A stretch of 21,935 nucleotides of DNA from Bacillota bacterium. GTDB lineage: Bacteria > Bacillota > Clostridia > Lachnospirales > Lachnospiraceae. Positions 1-6,909 of the stretch are shown piece after piece. The stretch spans positions 1 to 21,935 of the forward strand of contig JAEZGK010000026.1 in NCBI GenBank assembly GCA_023437365.1, given 5' to 3'. Made by a program: the position numbers and the translations under genes. Each line of letters opens with the position of its first letter. The stretch's first letter is position 1. The notes under the pieces are model-generated. The model did no database searches. It was not told the DNA's origin and saw only the letters and a list, made by a program, of their open reading frames with translations.

Positions 1-1
1 T

Positions 2-49
2 GTAATGACACCAATGGAATATCATGAAAAATGCTTGAAAGCAGCATAA
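2..49 (+). CDS. C-terminal fragment of IS3-family transposase (OrfB, rve domain), truncated by the window edge
   Basis: Only the last 15 codons are visible, ending in TAA at 47-49. The peptide VMTPMEYHEKCLKAA resembles the C-terminus of IS3-family OrfB integrases, where a 'TP-x-EY' motif follows the DDE catalytic core and closes the protein. The catalytic residues themselves are outside the window. The position, about 75 bases inside a TIR-like terminus, fits an intact 3' end. It is too short for confident assignment on its own; the flanking terminus supports it. Confidence 0.5.
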   Translation, partial: VMTPMEYHEKCLKAA

Positions 50-53
50 AAAA

Positions 54-82
54 GATTGCTGCCCGAGTGCTGGACAGCAATC
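54..82 (+). terminator. Hairpin after the transposase fragment, possible terminator
   Basis: GATTGCTG (54-61) pairs perfectly with CAGCAATC (75-82). It is preceded by an A-run and followed by TAAAATTTT, so it could work weakly in both directions. It lies 4 bases after the transposase stop, within the IS. Confidence 0.5.
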
Positions 83-155
83 TAAAATTTTAAATATTAC
101 ATTGTCTACTTGACGGGGTGCACACCAATATTCGATGCCCTACTATTTTAGTAGT

Positions 156-740
156 TTAAAATGGGATAATTTCAAGAATATATAATACGATAAATGCGAT
201 ACCGCTAATTCCAATCAGATTGAATATAAAGATGAACCATAAAAGAGCATTCGTCCTCTTTACTCTTCTTGACACCTGTTCCAAACTCGCTGAAAGCTCT
301 GTCTGATATTGCTTATTCTGTAGCGCTGTCTGCTTCTGTAATTCAATCATCAGTTCACTGACCCGGTTGACTACATTCTTATCCAGACCCTCAAGCTTAT
401 AATTGGTATCCACCAAAGTTGTAACCAAGCCCTCTATCTCAGCCATAGTCTTGCCGTCAAGTCCCTTGTTCATAGCCTCCAACAGCTGGAGCGCTCTATC
501 TCCCTGCTCCTTGATATAGGTCAGATCAAGTGCATACTGCACGTTGCTTAACTGGCTTTCCACAGAATTTTTGTCATACCCCTCCAGTTTGCCGGAGTAT
601 TCCGAAATCATTTTTCTATAATTCTCCAAGGTTTCACGATATTCCGCCAGCTTATGCTTGTACTGGGCTGCTGCTTCAGGATTTTCTTCCTTTCTTTTCC
701 CAAGGTCCCTTACACCCGGTATTCCAAACGGTAAATTCAT
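156..740 (-). CDS. Coiled-coil protein with C-terminal membrane anchor, function unknown
   Basis: I do not recognise a named family. With the start at the ATG at 738-740 the product is 194 aa; this start is preceded by AGAGAGGG, whereas the upstream in-frame ATG at 795-797 has no clear ribosome site. The protein begins with MNLPFGIPGVRDLGKRKEEN, continues as a charged, helical, coiled-coil-like region (about residues 25-160) and ends in one hydrophobic segment (about 168-190) with basic residues just before it. This predicts a cytoplasmic domain fixed to the membrane by a C-terminal anchor (inference). It lies about 180 bases downstream of the RelQ-like gene, same strand, and could be co-transcribed. 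A short stem-loop (140-145/149-154) follows the stop, and the IS terminus lies about 28 bases beyond the gene. Confidence 0.65.
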   Translation of the reverse strand: MNLPFGIPGVRDLGKRKEENPEAAAQYKHKLAEYRETLENYRKMISEYSGKLEGYDKNSVESQLSNVQYALDLTYIKEQGDRALQLLEAMNKGLDGKTMAEIEGLVTTLVDTNYKLEGLDKNVVNRVSELMIELQKQTALQNKQYQTELSASLEQVSRRVKRTNALLWFIFIFNLIGISGIAFIVLYILEIIPF

Positions 741-860
741 AACCCTCTCTAAGGATGTAAAACAGCTACATCCTATCGCTCCTTTCCCTGTTATCATTTG
801 AATTCATTTCTTGAATCAAAAACCGGTTCTTGATCCTTTGCTCCGCTCGCATTATTACAC

Positions 861-884
861 GCAAGCTTGTTGACATAAGCTTGC
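861..884 (-). other. Hairpin between the RelQ-like gene and the coiled-coil gene
   Basis: GCAAGCTT (861-868) pairs perfectly with AAGCTTGC (877-884) across an 8-base loop, in the gap between the alarmone synthetase stop and the next gene. No U-run follows on the minus strand, so it looks more like an mRNA processing or stability element, or a leaky terminator, than a full terminator. Confidence 0.4.
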
Positions 885-923
885 TTACGTCTATTTATTA
901 CACCTATTTTAATTATACCACCT

Positions 924-1742
924 TTATCGCAATCCGAACAGTATTCTTTTCTTTCCTGCCTTTTCCGACGCTTTTTTCGAAGAACCGACTTCCTTCTGTG
1001 CGTCGGAAGCCTTACCTTCTGCCTTTTCTGTCTCATCGACTATGGTCCCATAGGTCTCTGCTACCACAGATTTATAAGAACCGATCAGCTCCTCCCGGCA
1101 GCATTCCATACGGTCCCTCGTAAAGCTCTGAATTTCTTCATTCAGGGACAGCATCTTTTGGTCTAGGTAAGCCACAATTTCAGAACATTCCTTCAGCTCC
1201 TTACGGATATTCTCCGGCGCATTCCCCTCAAATTTATAATATATCTTATGCTCCAGGCTGGCCCAGAAATCCATGGCAATGGTACGGATCTGTATCTCAA
1301 CCTTGGTCTCCACGGTACGGTCGGTGAGATACACCGGAATTGCAACAATCATATGATAGCTGGTATAGCCGTTATCCTTCGGACGTATAATATAATCCTT
1401 TACCTTCAATACCTTAATATCACTCTGCCGGGATATCAGGTCAGCAATTCGATAGATATCAGAAGTAAAGGAACAGATGATTCGTATCCCCGCCACGTCA
1501 TTCACATAATTAATAATATTATCCACCGTAAGCTCCATATTATTATGACGGAGCTTCTTGGCTATGCTCTGAGGAGATTTCAATCTTGAAGTTATATGCT
1601 CAATGGGATTATATTGATTAGCCAATTTAAATTCATTGTTTAATATTTCAAGTCTTGTGTTAATTTCCTTTAGCGCTGCATCGTACAGAAGCAATGCGTT
1701 GCTCCACTCCTCAGCCTCATCATAAAACATGGGGAGATCCAT
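924..1742 (-). CDS. relQ: RelQ/YjbM-type small alarmone synthetase (GTP pyrophosphokinase)
   Basis: The product is a 272-aa RelA/SpoT-domain protein without HD hydrolase, TGS or ACT domains, hence a small alarmone synthetase that transfers pyrophosphate from ATP to GDP/GTP to make (p)ppGpp (family knowledge). Visible motifs: RLKSPQSIAKKL (53-64), DVAGIRI (82-88), the substrate-binding DYIIRPKDNGYTSYH (116-130), EIQIRT (149-154; the acidic Mg-binding and catalytic region) and DFWASLEHKIYYK (158-170). RelQ proteins are usually near 210-250 aa; here the C-terminus (about 235-272) is a low-complexity extension rich in Lys, Ala, Ser and Glu that looks dispensable for catalysis. The ribosome site is weak (AAAGG). 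An extended -10 promoter lies about 80 bases upstream. RelQ rather than RelP is judged from overall similarity, so the symbol is provisional. Confidence 0.9.
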   Translation of the reverse strand: MDLPMFYDEAEEWSNALLLYDAALKEINTRLEILNNEFKLANQYNPIEHITSRLKSPQSIAKKLRHNNMELTVDNIINYVNDVAGIRIICSFTSDIYRIADLISRQSDIKVLKVKDYIIRPKDNGYTSYHMIVAIPVYLTDRTVETKVEIQIRTIAMDFWASLEHKIYYKFEGNAPENIRKELKECSEIVAYLDQKMLSLNEEIQSFTRDRMECCREELIGSYKSVVAETYGTIVDETEKAEGKASDAQKEVGSSKKASEKAGKKRILFGLR

Positions 1743-1783
1743 TTCATCACAACCTTTATATTGTATAGTATGTCTAAAAAACC

Positions 1784-1854
1784 GAACAAAACCCGTTCAT
1801 AATTTGTTCATTGTTTTAATTATAGCATAAAAATATGAACTTTTCTTGAAGTTC
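1784..1854. promoter_or_regulatory. Candidate promoter of the RelQ-like gene, flanked by dyads
   Basis: On the minus strand TGCTATAAT (complement of 1819-1827) is an extended -10 element with no good -35, giving a leader of about 70 nt. Two inverted repeats bracket it: GAACAAA/TTTGTTC (1784-1790/1803-1809) in the leader and GAACTT/AAGTTC (1837-1842/1849-1854) just upstream. These could be operator or hairpin elements; only the dyads and the -10 are directly visible. Confidence 0.45.
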
Positions 1855-1922
1855 TCAAAACTTAATGAAAAATTAATGTTTCCCGTACTAAAAATATTTT
1901 AAAAAGAATTTTAAAAAATGTG

Positions 1923-1952
1923 TTGACAATTCAGTTAATTCATGGCTATAAT
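1923..1952 (+). promoter_or_regulatory. Consensus sigma-A promoter for the leader ORF and ABC exporter operon
   Basis: TTGACA at 1923-1928 and TATAAT at 1947-1952 are both perfect consensus hexamers with an 18-base spacer. Transcription should begin near 1959-1960, about 28 bases before the leader ORF start. A promoter this strong followed by a terminator before the first structural gene is the expected arrangement for attenuation control. Confidence 0.85.
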
Positions 1953-1987
1953 ATTGGCAGACTATTACAGAAAGTGAGGTAAAACAT

Positions 1988-2083
1988 ATGATCAGTAACG
2001 CTAAATTAAGAGCTATTGCAATGTACAACAAGTTCATACTGGATTCTTTATATGATATTACCTCATGGATTCAAAAGGATTAG
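1988..2083 (+). CDS. 31-aa leader peptide, BmrB-like, upstream of the ABC drug exporter
   Basis: An ATG at 1988-1990, preceded by AGTGAGG with a 7-base gap, opens a 31-codon frame ending in TAG at 2081-2083. The peptide starts MISNAKLRAIAMYNKFILDS and ends in ...TSWIQKD; it has no signal peptide or recognisable domain. It sits between a consensus promoter and a strong terminator, ahead of a BmrCD-like pair. In Bacillus subtilis the bmrCD genes are preceded by bmrB, a leader ORF whose translation controls attenuation when protein-synthesis inhibitors slow ribosomes (established for that system). By analogy I infer that translation of this ORF matters more than the peptide itself. Homology to BmrB at sequence level was not tested. 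Confidence 0.7.
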   Translation: MISNAKLRAIAMYNKFILDSLYDITSWIQKD

Positions 2084-2097
2084 AACGTTATTCTATC

Positions 2098-2126
2098 CCT
2101 GCCCTGTCATGTTGCCGAAGGGTAGG
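2098..2126 (+). promoter_or_regulatory. Hairpin 1 of a putative attenuator
   Basis: CCTGCCCT (2098-2105) pairs with AGGGTAGG (2119-2126), 8 pairs including one G-U. The 5' arm starts 15 bases after the leader ORF stop, inside the footprint of a ribosome paused at the end of the ORF. The 3' arm overlaps GCCGAAGGGTA (2114-2124), which can alternatively pair with the 3' arm of the terminator (2174-2182). This gives two mutually exclusive folds. The pairing is visible; the regulatory role is inference. Confidence 0.55.
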
Positions 2127-2158
2127 AGAAGTGAACGACAATACTTTTAGATTGCTAT

Positions 2159-2191
2159 GCCGTGGTATTATCATACCGCGGCTTATTTTTT
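2159..2191 (+). terminator. Intrinsic terminator (attenuator) ahead of the ABC exporter genes
   Basis: GCCGTGGTA (2159-2167) pairs with TACCGCGGC (2174-2182), nine pairs with one G-U and a 6-base loop, followed by TTATTTTTT (2183-2191). It lies after the leader ORF and about 190 bases before the first ABC gene, so it should stop most transcripts from the promoter at 1923-1952 unless an alternative fold forms. Confidence 0.85.
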
Positions 2192-2383
2192 GTCCTGATT
2201 ACAAAAGATGACCGGTGATAAGACATCCAATGGAATTAGTCTGGTTTATAATGAAACAACGTGACGGCAATTGATACAGCAAGCATAATTTATGAGCAGT
2301 TGAGGGAACTGCCATAAGGCTCCTAACATAAAGAAGGACAGGAGCAGCATAACATAGAAAGCTTGTTGAGAACGGGAGGAACT
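2192..2383 (+). other. Leader region between the attenuator and the first ABC gene
   Basis: No convincing gene is present. Two further hairpins are visible: GCAGTT/AACTGC (2296-2301/2307-2312) and GCTCCT/AGGAGC (2319-2324/2340-2345), the latter 28 bases ahead of the ribosome site. A TATAAT-like sequence at 2247-2252 has only a poor -35, so a second promoter is possible but weak. Confidence 0.4.
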
Positions 2384-4153
2384 ATGAAGAAAATATCACG
2401 CTATATTCTCAGATACTGGTATGCCTATGGTGCAGCTATTCTCTGCACTATCATTGCAGTATCTCTGGATATGGCTTCACCGCTGGTAACGCAGCGGATC
2501 ATTGATAATGTAATCGTTGGTGGGGAATTGGGCCTGCTTCCGAAATTACTTATCATTGTATTATTTATTGGTATCGGAAGATGTATCTTCCAGTATCTGA
2601 AGGAATTAATCTATGACTTGGTCAGTGCAAGGATTACAGTGAATATCCGCAGGGATCTGTTCAACCATATCCAGAGTCTGTCCTTAAGTTTTTTTGATAA
2701 GAACAACACAGGTGAGCTTATGTCCCGCTTAAAGGACGATGTTGACCGTATTTGGGCAGCACTCGGTTATGTAAGCATGCTGATCATTGAGGTTATCATA
2801 CACACCAGCATCGTGCTCTTCTGTATGTACAGCCTCAGTCCGTCCCTTGCTATCCTGCCGACGGTTATCCTGCCGATCATGGGCGGTCTCGCTTTATTGA
2901 TGGAGAAGAAGCTCGGTAAGGTTTACGAGGCAATCAGTGAAGAGAATGCTCAGCTGAATACCGTTGCACAGGAGAATCTGTCCGGTGTTCGTACTGTAAA
3001 GGCCTTTGCCAGAGAGAAGCATGAGATTGCGAAGTTCTTATCCCATAATAAGCGTTATTACGAACTGAATATGCAGCAATCCAAGGTATTCATCAAGCTT
3101 TATCCTTATTTTCAGTTCGTAACAAAGCTGCTCCCCATGGCTGTGATAATGCTCGGCGGTTACCAAGTGATCCAGGGCAATATTACCCTTGGTACTCTGG
3201 GCGCCTTTGCTGAGTACTCCACGAACATCGTATGGCCAATGGAAATGCTCGGATGGCTCTCCAATGATTTTGCTTCGGCAATCGCATCCGCCAAGCGTAT
3301 TAAGAAAATATCCGCCGAGAAGCCTATCATCATTGAGGCCACCCAACCTGTCCAATTGGAGGAGGTTCAGGGCAATATCCGGTTTGAAGATGTTTCCTTT
3401 TCTCTCGGAGAGAAGAATATTCTTACAAGTATCAGCTTTGATTTGGCTTCGGGTAAGACCATCGGTATTATGGGTGCGACAGGTACAGGAAAAAGCTCCA
3501 TCATTAATCTGCTGCAGCGTTTTTATGATACCAGTGAGGGTTCCATCTATCTTGACGGTGTGAATATCCGGGAGTTGACATTGCGTCAGCTTCGCAGTAG
3601 TATTTCGCTGGTTATGCAGGATGTATTCCTGTTCTCGGATACCATCAATGAAAATGTAAAGATGGGTAAGCGGAATTTGGTCTGCAACGAAGAAGTAATC
3701 CGTGCTGCATCCGATGCGCAGGCGAACGAATTCATCGAGCGAATGGAGGAGCAATATGAGACCATCGTCGGTGAACGTGGTGTTGGACTGTCCGGCGGAC
3801 AGAAGCAGCGAATTTCCATTGCCCGTGCTTTGGCTAAGAGAACACCGATTCTTGTATTCGATGATTCTACATCGGCACTGGACATGGAGACGGAGCTAAT
3901 GATTCAGAAATCCTTAAATCAGATTGATTCCACAAAGATTATCATTGCTCACCGTATTTCTGCCGTTCGCCACGCGGATGAAATCCTCATCCTGGAGGAT
4001 GGGCAGATTGTAGAACGCGGGACCCATGAAAGTCTGTTAGAAAATAAAGGTTACTATTATAAAACATATATGGCACAGTACGGAGATTATCTAGAAGCTC
4101 AGAATAACATCAGCCCTGTGTCCGACGAAAGGAAGGTGGCAGTATGTCAATAA
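2384..4153 (+). CDS. ABC exporter half-transporter, BmrC/LmrC-like (degenerate ATP site subunit)
   Basis: The product is 589 aa, a transmembrane domain with six predicted spans (about residues 10-310) fused to an ATPase domain. ATPase motifs: Walker A GATGTGKSS (364-372), signature LSGGQ (469-473), Walker B ending at D493, H-loop H523. The residue after the Walker B aspartate is D494 rather than the catalytic glutamate, as in the non-catalytic subunit of heterodimeric exporters such as BmrC and TM287. The start at ATG 2384 follows GGGAGGA; an in-frame TTG at 2363 has no such site. It overlaps the next gene by 10 bases, indicating translational coupling and a heterodimer. The substrate is probably a drug or other amphipath, inferred from family and attenuator context. 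The specific symbol is not assigned because the orthologue was not verified. Confidence 0.88.
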   Translation: MKKISRYILRYWYAYGAAILCTIIAVSLDMASPLVTQRIIDNVIVGGELGLLPKLLIIVLFIGIGRCIFQYLKELIYDLVSARITVNIRRDLFNHIQSLSLSFFDKNNTGELMSRLKDDVDRIWAALGYVSMLIIEVIIHTSIVLFCMYSLSPSLAILPTVILPIMGGLALLMEKKLGKVYEAISEENAQLNTVAQENLSGVRTVKAFAREKHEIAKFLSHNKRYYELNMQQSKVFIKLYPYFQFVTKLLPMAVIMLGGYQVIQGNITLGTLGAFAEYSTNIVWPMEMLGWLSNDFASAIASAKRIKKISAEKPIIIEATQPVQLEEVQGNIRFEDVSFSLGEKNILTSISFDLASGKTIGIMGATGTGKSSIINLLQRFYDTSEGSIYLDGVNIRELTLRQLRSSISLVMQDVFLFSDTINENVKMGKRNLVCNEEVIRAASDAQANEFIERMEEQYETIVGERGVGLSGGQKQRISIARALAKRTPILVFDDSTSALDMETELMIQKSLNQIDSTKIIIAHRISAVRHADEILILEDGQIVERGTHESLLENKGYYYKTYMAQYGDYLEAQNNISPVSDERKVAVCQ

Positions 4154-5919
4154 ATGCCATCAAAGAAGACGAGTATATCAAATCCGTCAGTAAGAAAACA
4201 ACTTTAATTCGGCTATTTAGCTATATGCTGGCTTACAAGGGGCCCATTCTGGCGGTCATCCTGATCATGCTGGCAACCGTTGCTATATCCATCGTAAATC
4301 CTCTTCTGATTGATCAGGCCATCGACGTACATATCGCCAATAAGGATATTACCGGCCTGGTCAGACTGGGACTTTTTACAGCTGCACTGAATATCACCTT
4401 TGTCCTTTTAGTAAAGCTTCGAATGTATCTCATGGCAAAGGTGTCCAATAACGTATTGTTAACCATTAGGCAGGAGCTTTATACCCACATCCAGAAGCTG
4501 AGCTTCAATTTCTTTGACAGCCGGCCGACAGGTAAAATCCTTGCAAGAATTATCGGTGATGTCAACTCCTTAAAGGACGTGCTTTCCAACAGTGTGACCA
4601 CCTTAATTCCGGATTTTATCACCATCTGCGCAGTTGTGGTTATTATGCTGATCATCAACTGGAGGCTTGCGCTTGCCTCCCTGATCTCCTTACCTCTCAT
4701 GATGTTTGGACTCTGGTTCATCCAGACAAGGTCTCATAAGCGCTGGCAGCTCCATCGCAAAAAGAGCTCGAACTTAAATGCGTTCATTCATGAGGATTTA
4801 TCCGGTATGAGAATTATCCAAAGCTTCACTGCAGAGGAGGAGACGGGGGAAACCTTCGACCAGCTTTTAAAGGAGCATCGTGATTCCTTTGTAAGTGCTA
4901 TCGTGTTAAATGATGCTTTCGGTTCCGTCATTGATTTCAGCTGGGGTCTTGGCATCATGTCTCTGTATTTTGTAGCAATCAAGCTGCTGGGTATCGGTAC
5001 CGATAATGTTGGAACCATTATGGCTTTTGCCATGTATATTTCCATGTTTTGGCGTCCAATCATGAACCTGAGTAATTTCTATAACCAATTGATTACGAAC
5101 ATTGCGGGAGCTGAGAGAATATTTGATATCCTGGATACCAAGCCGGATATCATCGATTCCTCTTCTGTCAAGGAGCTTCCAGAGATCAAGGGCGAGGTTG
5201 TCTTTGATCATGTATCCTTTGCCTATGACGCTGATACTAAAGTACTGAATGATGTCAGCTTTTGCATTAAGCCCGGAGAGACCATTGCCCTCGTTGGACC
5301 GACCGGTGCAGGAAAGACAACGATTGTGAACCTGATCAGCCGCTTTTATGATATACAGCAGGGTAATATCTACATTGATGGGCATGACATTAAGGAGGTT
5401 TCCATAGAGAGCCTTCGTAAGCAGATGGGTATTATGACACAGGATAACTTCCTATTCTCCGGAACCGTTGCAGATAATATCCGCTATGGTAAGCTGGACG
5501 CTACGGAAGAAGAAATCATCGCTGCTGCCCAGGCGGTCAATGCACATGATTTCATCATGAAGATGGAGAAGGGTTATGAGACCGAGCTGAAGGAAAGAGG
5601 TGCCGGATTATCCATCGGACAGCGTCAGCTGCTGGCCTTCGCCAGAACCATGGTATCCATGCCCAAGATCCTTATTCTTGATGAAGCAACCTCCAGTATT
5701 GATACGCATACAGAGCTTTTGGTACAGCAAGGGATTGAAGCATTGCTGAAGGGCAGGACCTCCTTCGTCATTGCACATCGACTGTCTACCATCAGCAGAG
5801 CCGATCGTATCTTTGTAATTGATGACGGTGGTATTCAGGAGGAAGGAAGTTCAGAGGAGCTGCTGGCCAAGAAGGGAATTTATTATAATCTTTATATGTC
5901 ACAGTTTAAGAACATATAG
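4144..5919 (+). CDS. ABC exporter half-transporter, BmrD/LmrD-like (catalytic ATP site subunit)
   Basis: The 591-aa product is a six-span membrane domain plus ATPase. Motifs: Walker A GPTGAGKTT (385-393), signature LSIGQ (489-493, departing from LSGGQ), Walker B with D513 and the intact catalytic E514, H-loop H545. In heterodimeric exporters one composite site uses the Walker A/B of the Asp-bearing subunit with the altered signature of its partner, and the other site is fully catalytic; this pair fits that pattern. It lacks the extra segment that makes B. subtilis BmrD longer (about 670 aa). Its start lies inside the end of the upstream gene, with GGAAGGTGG as ribosome site. The gene is last in the operon and is followed 13 bases later by a strong terminator. 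Confidence 0.88.
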   Translation: MSINAIKEDEYIKSVSKKTTLIRLFSYMLAYKGPILAVILIMLATVAISIVNPLLIDQAIDVHIANKDITGLVRLGLFTAALNITFVLLVKLRMYLMAKVSNNVLLTIRQELYTHIQKLSFNFFDSRPTGKILARIIGDVNSLKDVLSNSVTTLIPDFITICAVVVIMLIINWRLALASLISLPLMMFGLWFIQTRSHKRWQLHRKKSSNLNAFIHEDLSGMRIIQSFTAEEETGETFDQLLKEHRDSFVSAIVLNDAFGSVIDFSWGLGIMSLYFVAIKLLGIGTDNVGTIMAFAMYISMFWRPIMNLSNFYNQLITNIAGAERIFDILDTKPDIIDSSSVKELPEIKGEVVFDHVSFAYDADTKVLNDVSFCIKPGETIALVGPTGAGKTTIVNLISRFYDIQQGNIYIDGHDIKEVSIESLRKQMGIMTQDNFLFSGTVADNIRYGKLDATEEEIIAAAQAVNAHDFIMKMEKGYETELKERGAGLSIGQRQLLAFARTMVSMPKILILDEATSSIDTHTELLVQQGIEALLKGRTSFVIAHRLSTISRADRIFVIDDGGIQEEGSSEELLAKKGIYYNLYMSQFKNI

Positions 5920-5932
5920 TGATAAGATTTAC

Positions 5933-5980
5933 CATAATTGTTGGGCTGCGTGAAAACAAATCCCAACAATTATGTTTTAT
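5933..5980 (+). terminator. Intrinsic terminator of the ABC exporter operon
   Basis: CATAATTGTTGGG (5933-5945) pairs perfectly over 13 bases with CCCAACAATTATG (5962-5974), followed by TTTTAT. It closes the operon begun at 1923. Confidence 0.88.
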
Positions 5981-6201
5981 ATTAGAATAGTAAAGCTGTT
6001 CGTGTGCTGCTTCATAGCAATCATGAATTAATCATGATCTATTATGAAAAACTCAGTCCACATGAACAGCTTTTTCTCATCATTAATACTTTTTCCTGTT
6101 ATCGCCGGATTATATTATCCTGCACAATTACTATAATATTCTATATCTCAAAAAAGCTTTATGCCTCATATCATAAAGATTTACTTATTAAATAGCTTAA
6201 T

Positions 6202-6269
6202 TATCATAATAACTTACCTATCATAATAACTTACTTATCATAATAATTTTCTTATCATAATAATTCCTC
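6202..6269. repeat. Four tandem copies of a 17-bp AT-rich repeat
   Basis: Units begin at 6202, 6219, 6236 and 6253, each starting TATCATAATAA; the first two differ at one base and the last two diverge in their final bases. The array lies between the ABC operon terminator and the 3' end of the convergent TfoX-domain gene. The rest of 5981-6274 is AT-rich and shows no supported gene; a GTG-started 63-codon frame at 6004-6195 lacks a ribosome site and was not accepted. Confidence 0.8.
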
Positions 6270-6274
6270 ATAAA

Positions 6275-6529
6275 TTATTTAAAGGATTGATAGAACTCTT
6301 TCAATTCTGCCTTTATCTCAAGCGGAAGTTCACTTTTCCTTATCTTTCGGATAGCACCCTCCAAACCATATAATCTGTTTATACAGGCAGAGGGATCGAT
6401 CGACTTGATGTTCAGCCAAGCCTGTCTGCTTCCTGTATCTCTTAATTGCTCATAGGTCGTTATGTTTACCTGCTTCAGCTGTGCTTCAACTACTTTTCCG
6501 ATATTGGGTAGTTCGCTTAATTCACCCAT
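6275..6529 (-). CDS. TfoX C-terminal-domain protein
   Basis: The 84-aa product matches in style the stand-alone TfoX C-terminal domain, a small helical domain with a helix-hairpin-helix-like start (LPNIGKVVEAQLKQVNITTY, about residues 7-26) and the downstream LYGLEGAIR segment. In gamma-proteobacteria full-length TfoX regulates competence; stand-alone C-terminal domains in Firmicutes have no settled function, so no role is claimed. The ATG at 6527-6529 follows GGAGGAAGAGG. It lies 57 bases after the CMD-family gene, same strand, and is probably co-transcribed with it. A short hairpin (6259-6265/6273-6279) overlaps its stop codon but has no U-run. Confidence 0.8.
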   Translation of the reverse strand: MGELSELPNIGKVVEAQLKQVNITTYEQLRDTGSRQAWLNIKSIDPSACINRLYGLEGAIRKIRKSELPLEIKAELKEFYQSFK

Positions 6530-6586
6530 CCTCTTCCTCCTGCCATATTAATCCTTCCTTTCTGTCTTTTATCTTTCATATTTTTA

Positions 6587-6901
6587 CTAATCCTCGTCCG
6601 CGTAGCTATGAACTGCTGCCGCAAAAGCCTCTGCCAGCCTTATCCCACATAGAGGAAGTCCAACCAGTACTGCGCTCTTTACCTCCTCCGGGGTGGCCCC
6701 CAATTCTTTTGCTTGCTTCACATGATAGGATATTCCGCCGGACATCTGAAGAGCGGATAGTACCGCTATATAAGCTAATTCATGCATCTTTGCGTCCAGA
6801 GCACTTACCTCGGCTGCCTTAATAATCGTCCCCATGAGTGCTTGTCCGACTCCGTTGGATTCCTCCAGAAATAACTGAAAATCACTGGTTACTCTCTTCA
6901 T
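6587..6901 (-). CDS. Carboxymuconolactone decarboxylase (CMD/AhpD-like) family protein without the usual cysteine pair
   Basis: A 104-aa all-helical protein with CMD family hallmarks: ELAYIAVLSALQMSGGISYH (41-60) followed by VKQAKELGATPEEVKSAVLV. Redox-active AhpD-like members carry CxxC with a nearby histidine in this region. Here SGGISYH holds the histidine but no cysteine, and the only cysteine (PLCG, about residue 85) is elsewhere, so thiol peroxidase-partner chemistry is unlikely. It may be a lactone- or small-molecule-binding member; function unknown. The ATG at 6899-6901 follows AAAGGAG, which is part of a 13-bp inverted repeat that could hide it. Neighbours are a sigma factor upstream and a TfoX-domain gene downstream. 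Confidence 0.8.
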   Translation of the reverse strand: MKRVTSDFQLFLEESNGVGQALMGTIIKAAEVSALDAKMHELAYIAVLSALQMSGGISYHVKQAKELGATPEEVKSAVLVGLPLCGIRLAEAFAAAVHSYADED

Positions 6902-6909
6902 AAAAATCT

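Larger units (their letters stand above)
1..127 (+). mobile_element. Right end of an IS3-family insertion sequence (partial)
   Basis: The window opens inside the tail of a transposase-like reading frame and ends at a motif typical of IS3-family right termini. Bases 103-127 (TGTCTACTTGACGGGGTGCA followed by CACCA) resemble the terminal inverted repeats of this family, which end in CA. A hairpin (54-61 pairing with 75-82) lies between the reading frame and the terminus and may act as a terminator. The left end and most of the element lie outside the window, so neither completeness nor target duplication can be judged. The call rests on recognition of the terminus style and the C-terminal peptide, not on alignment. 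Confidence 0.6.

Noticed and set aside
794..1123. Open frames on both strands overlapping the 3' end of the RelQ-like gene
   Set aside because: They lie antisense or out of frame to a clearly real gene, have no ribosome sites, and encode low-complexity basic peptides.
2208..2264. 18-codon ORF between the attenuator and the first ABC gene
   Set aside because: Only a weak AAAAG precedes the ATG, and no pattern links it to the downstream structures.
3038..3754. Long 238-codon frame antisense to the first ABC gene
   Set aside because: It is a shadow of the strong ABC coding frame; no domain or ribosome site.
6004..6195. 63-codon plus-strand ORF after the ABC operon terminator
   Set aside because: GTG start without ribosome site or promoter, AT-driven composition and no recognisable features; it may be chance.
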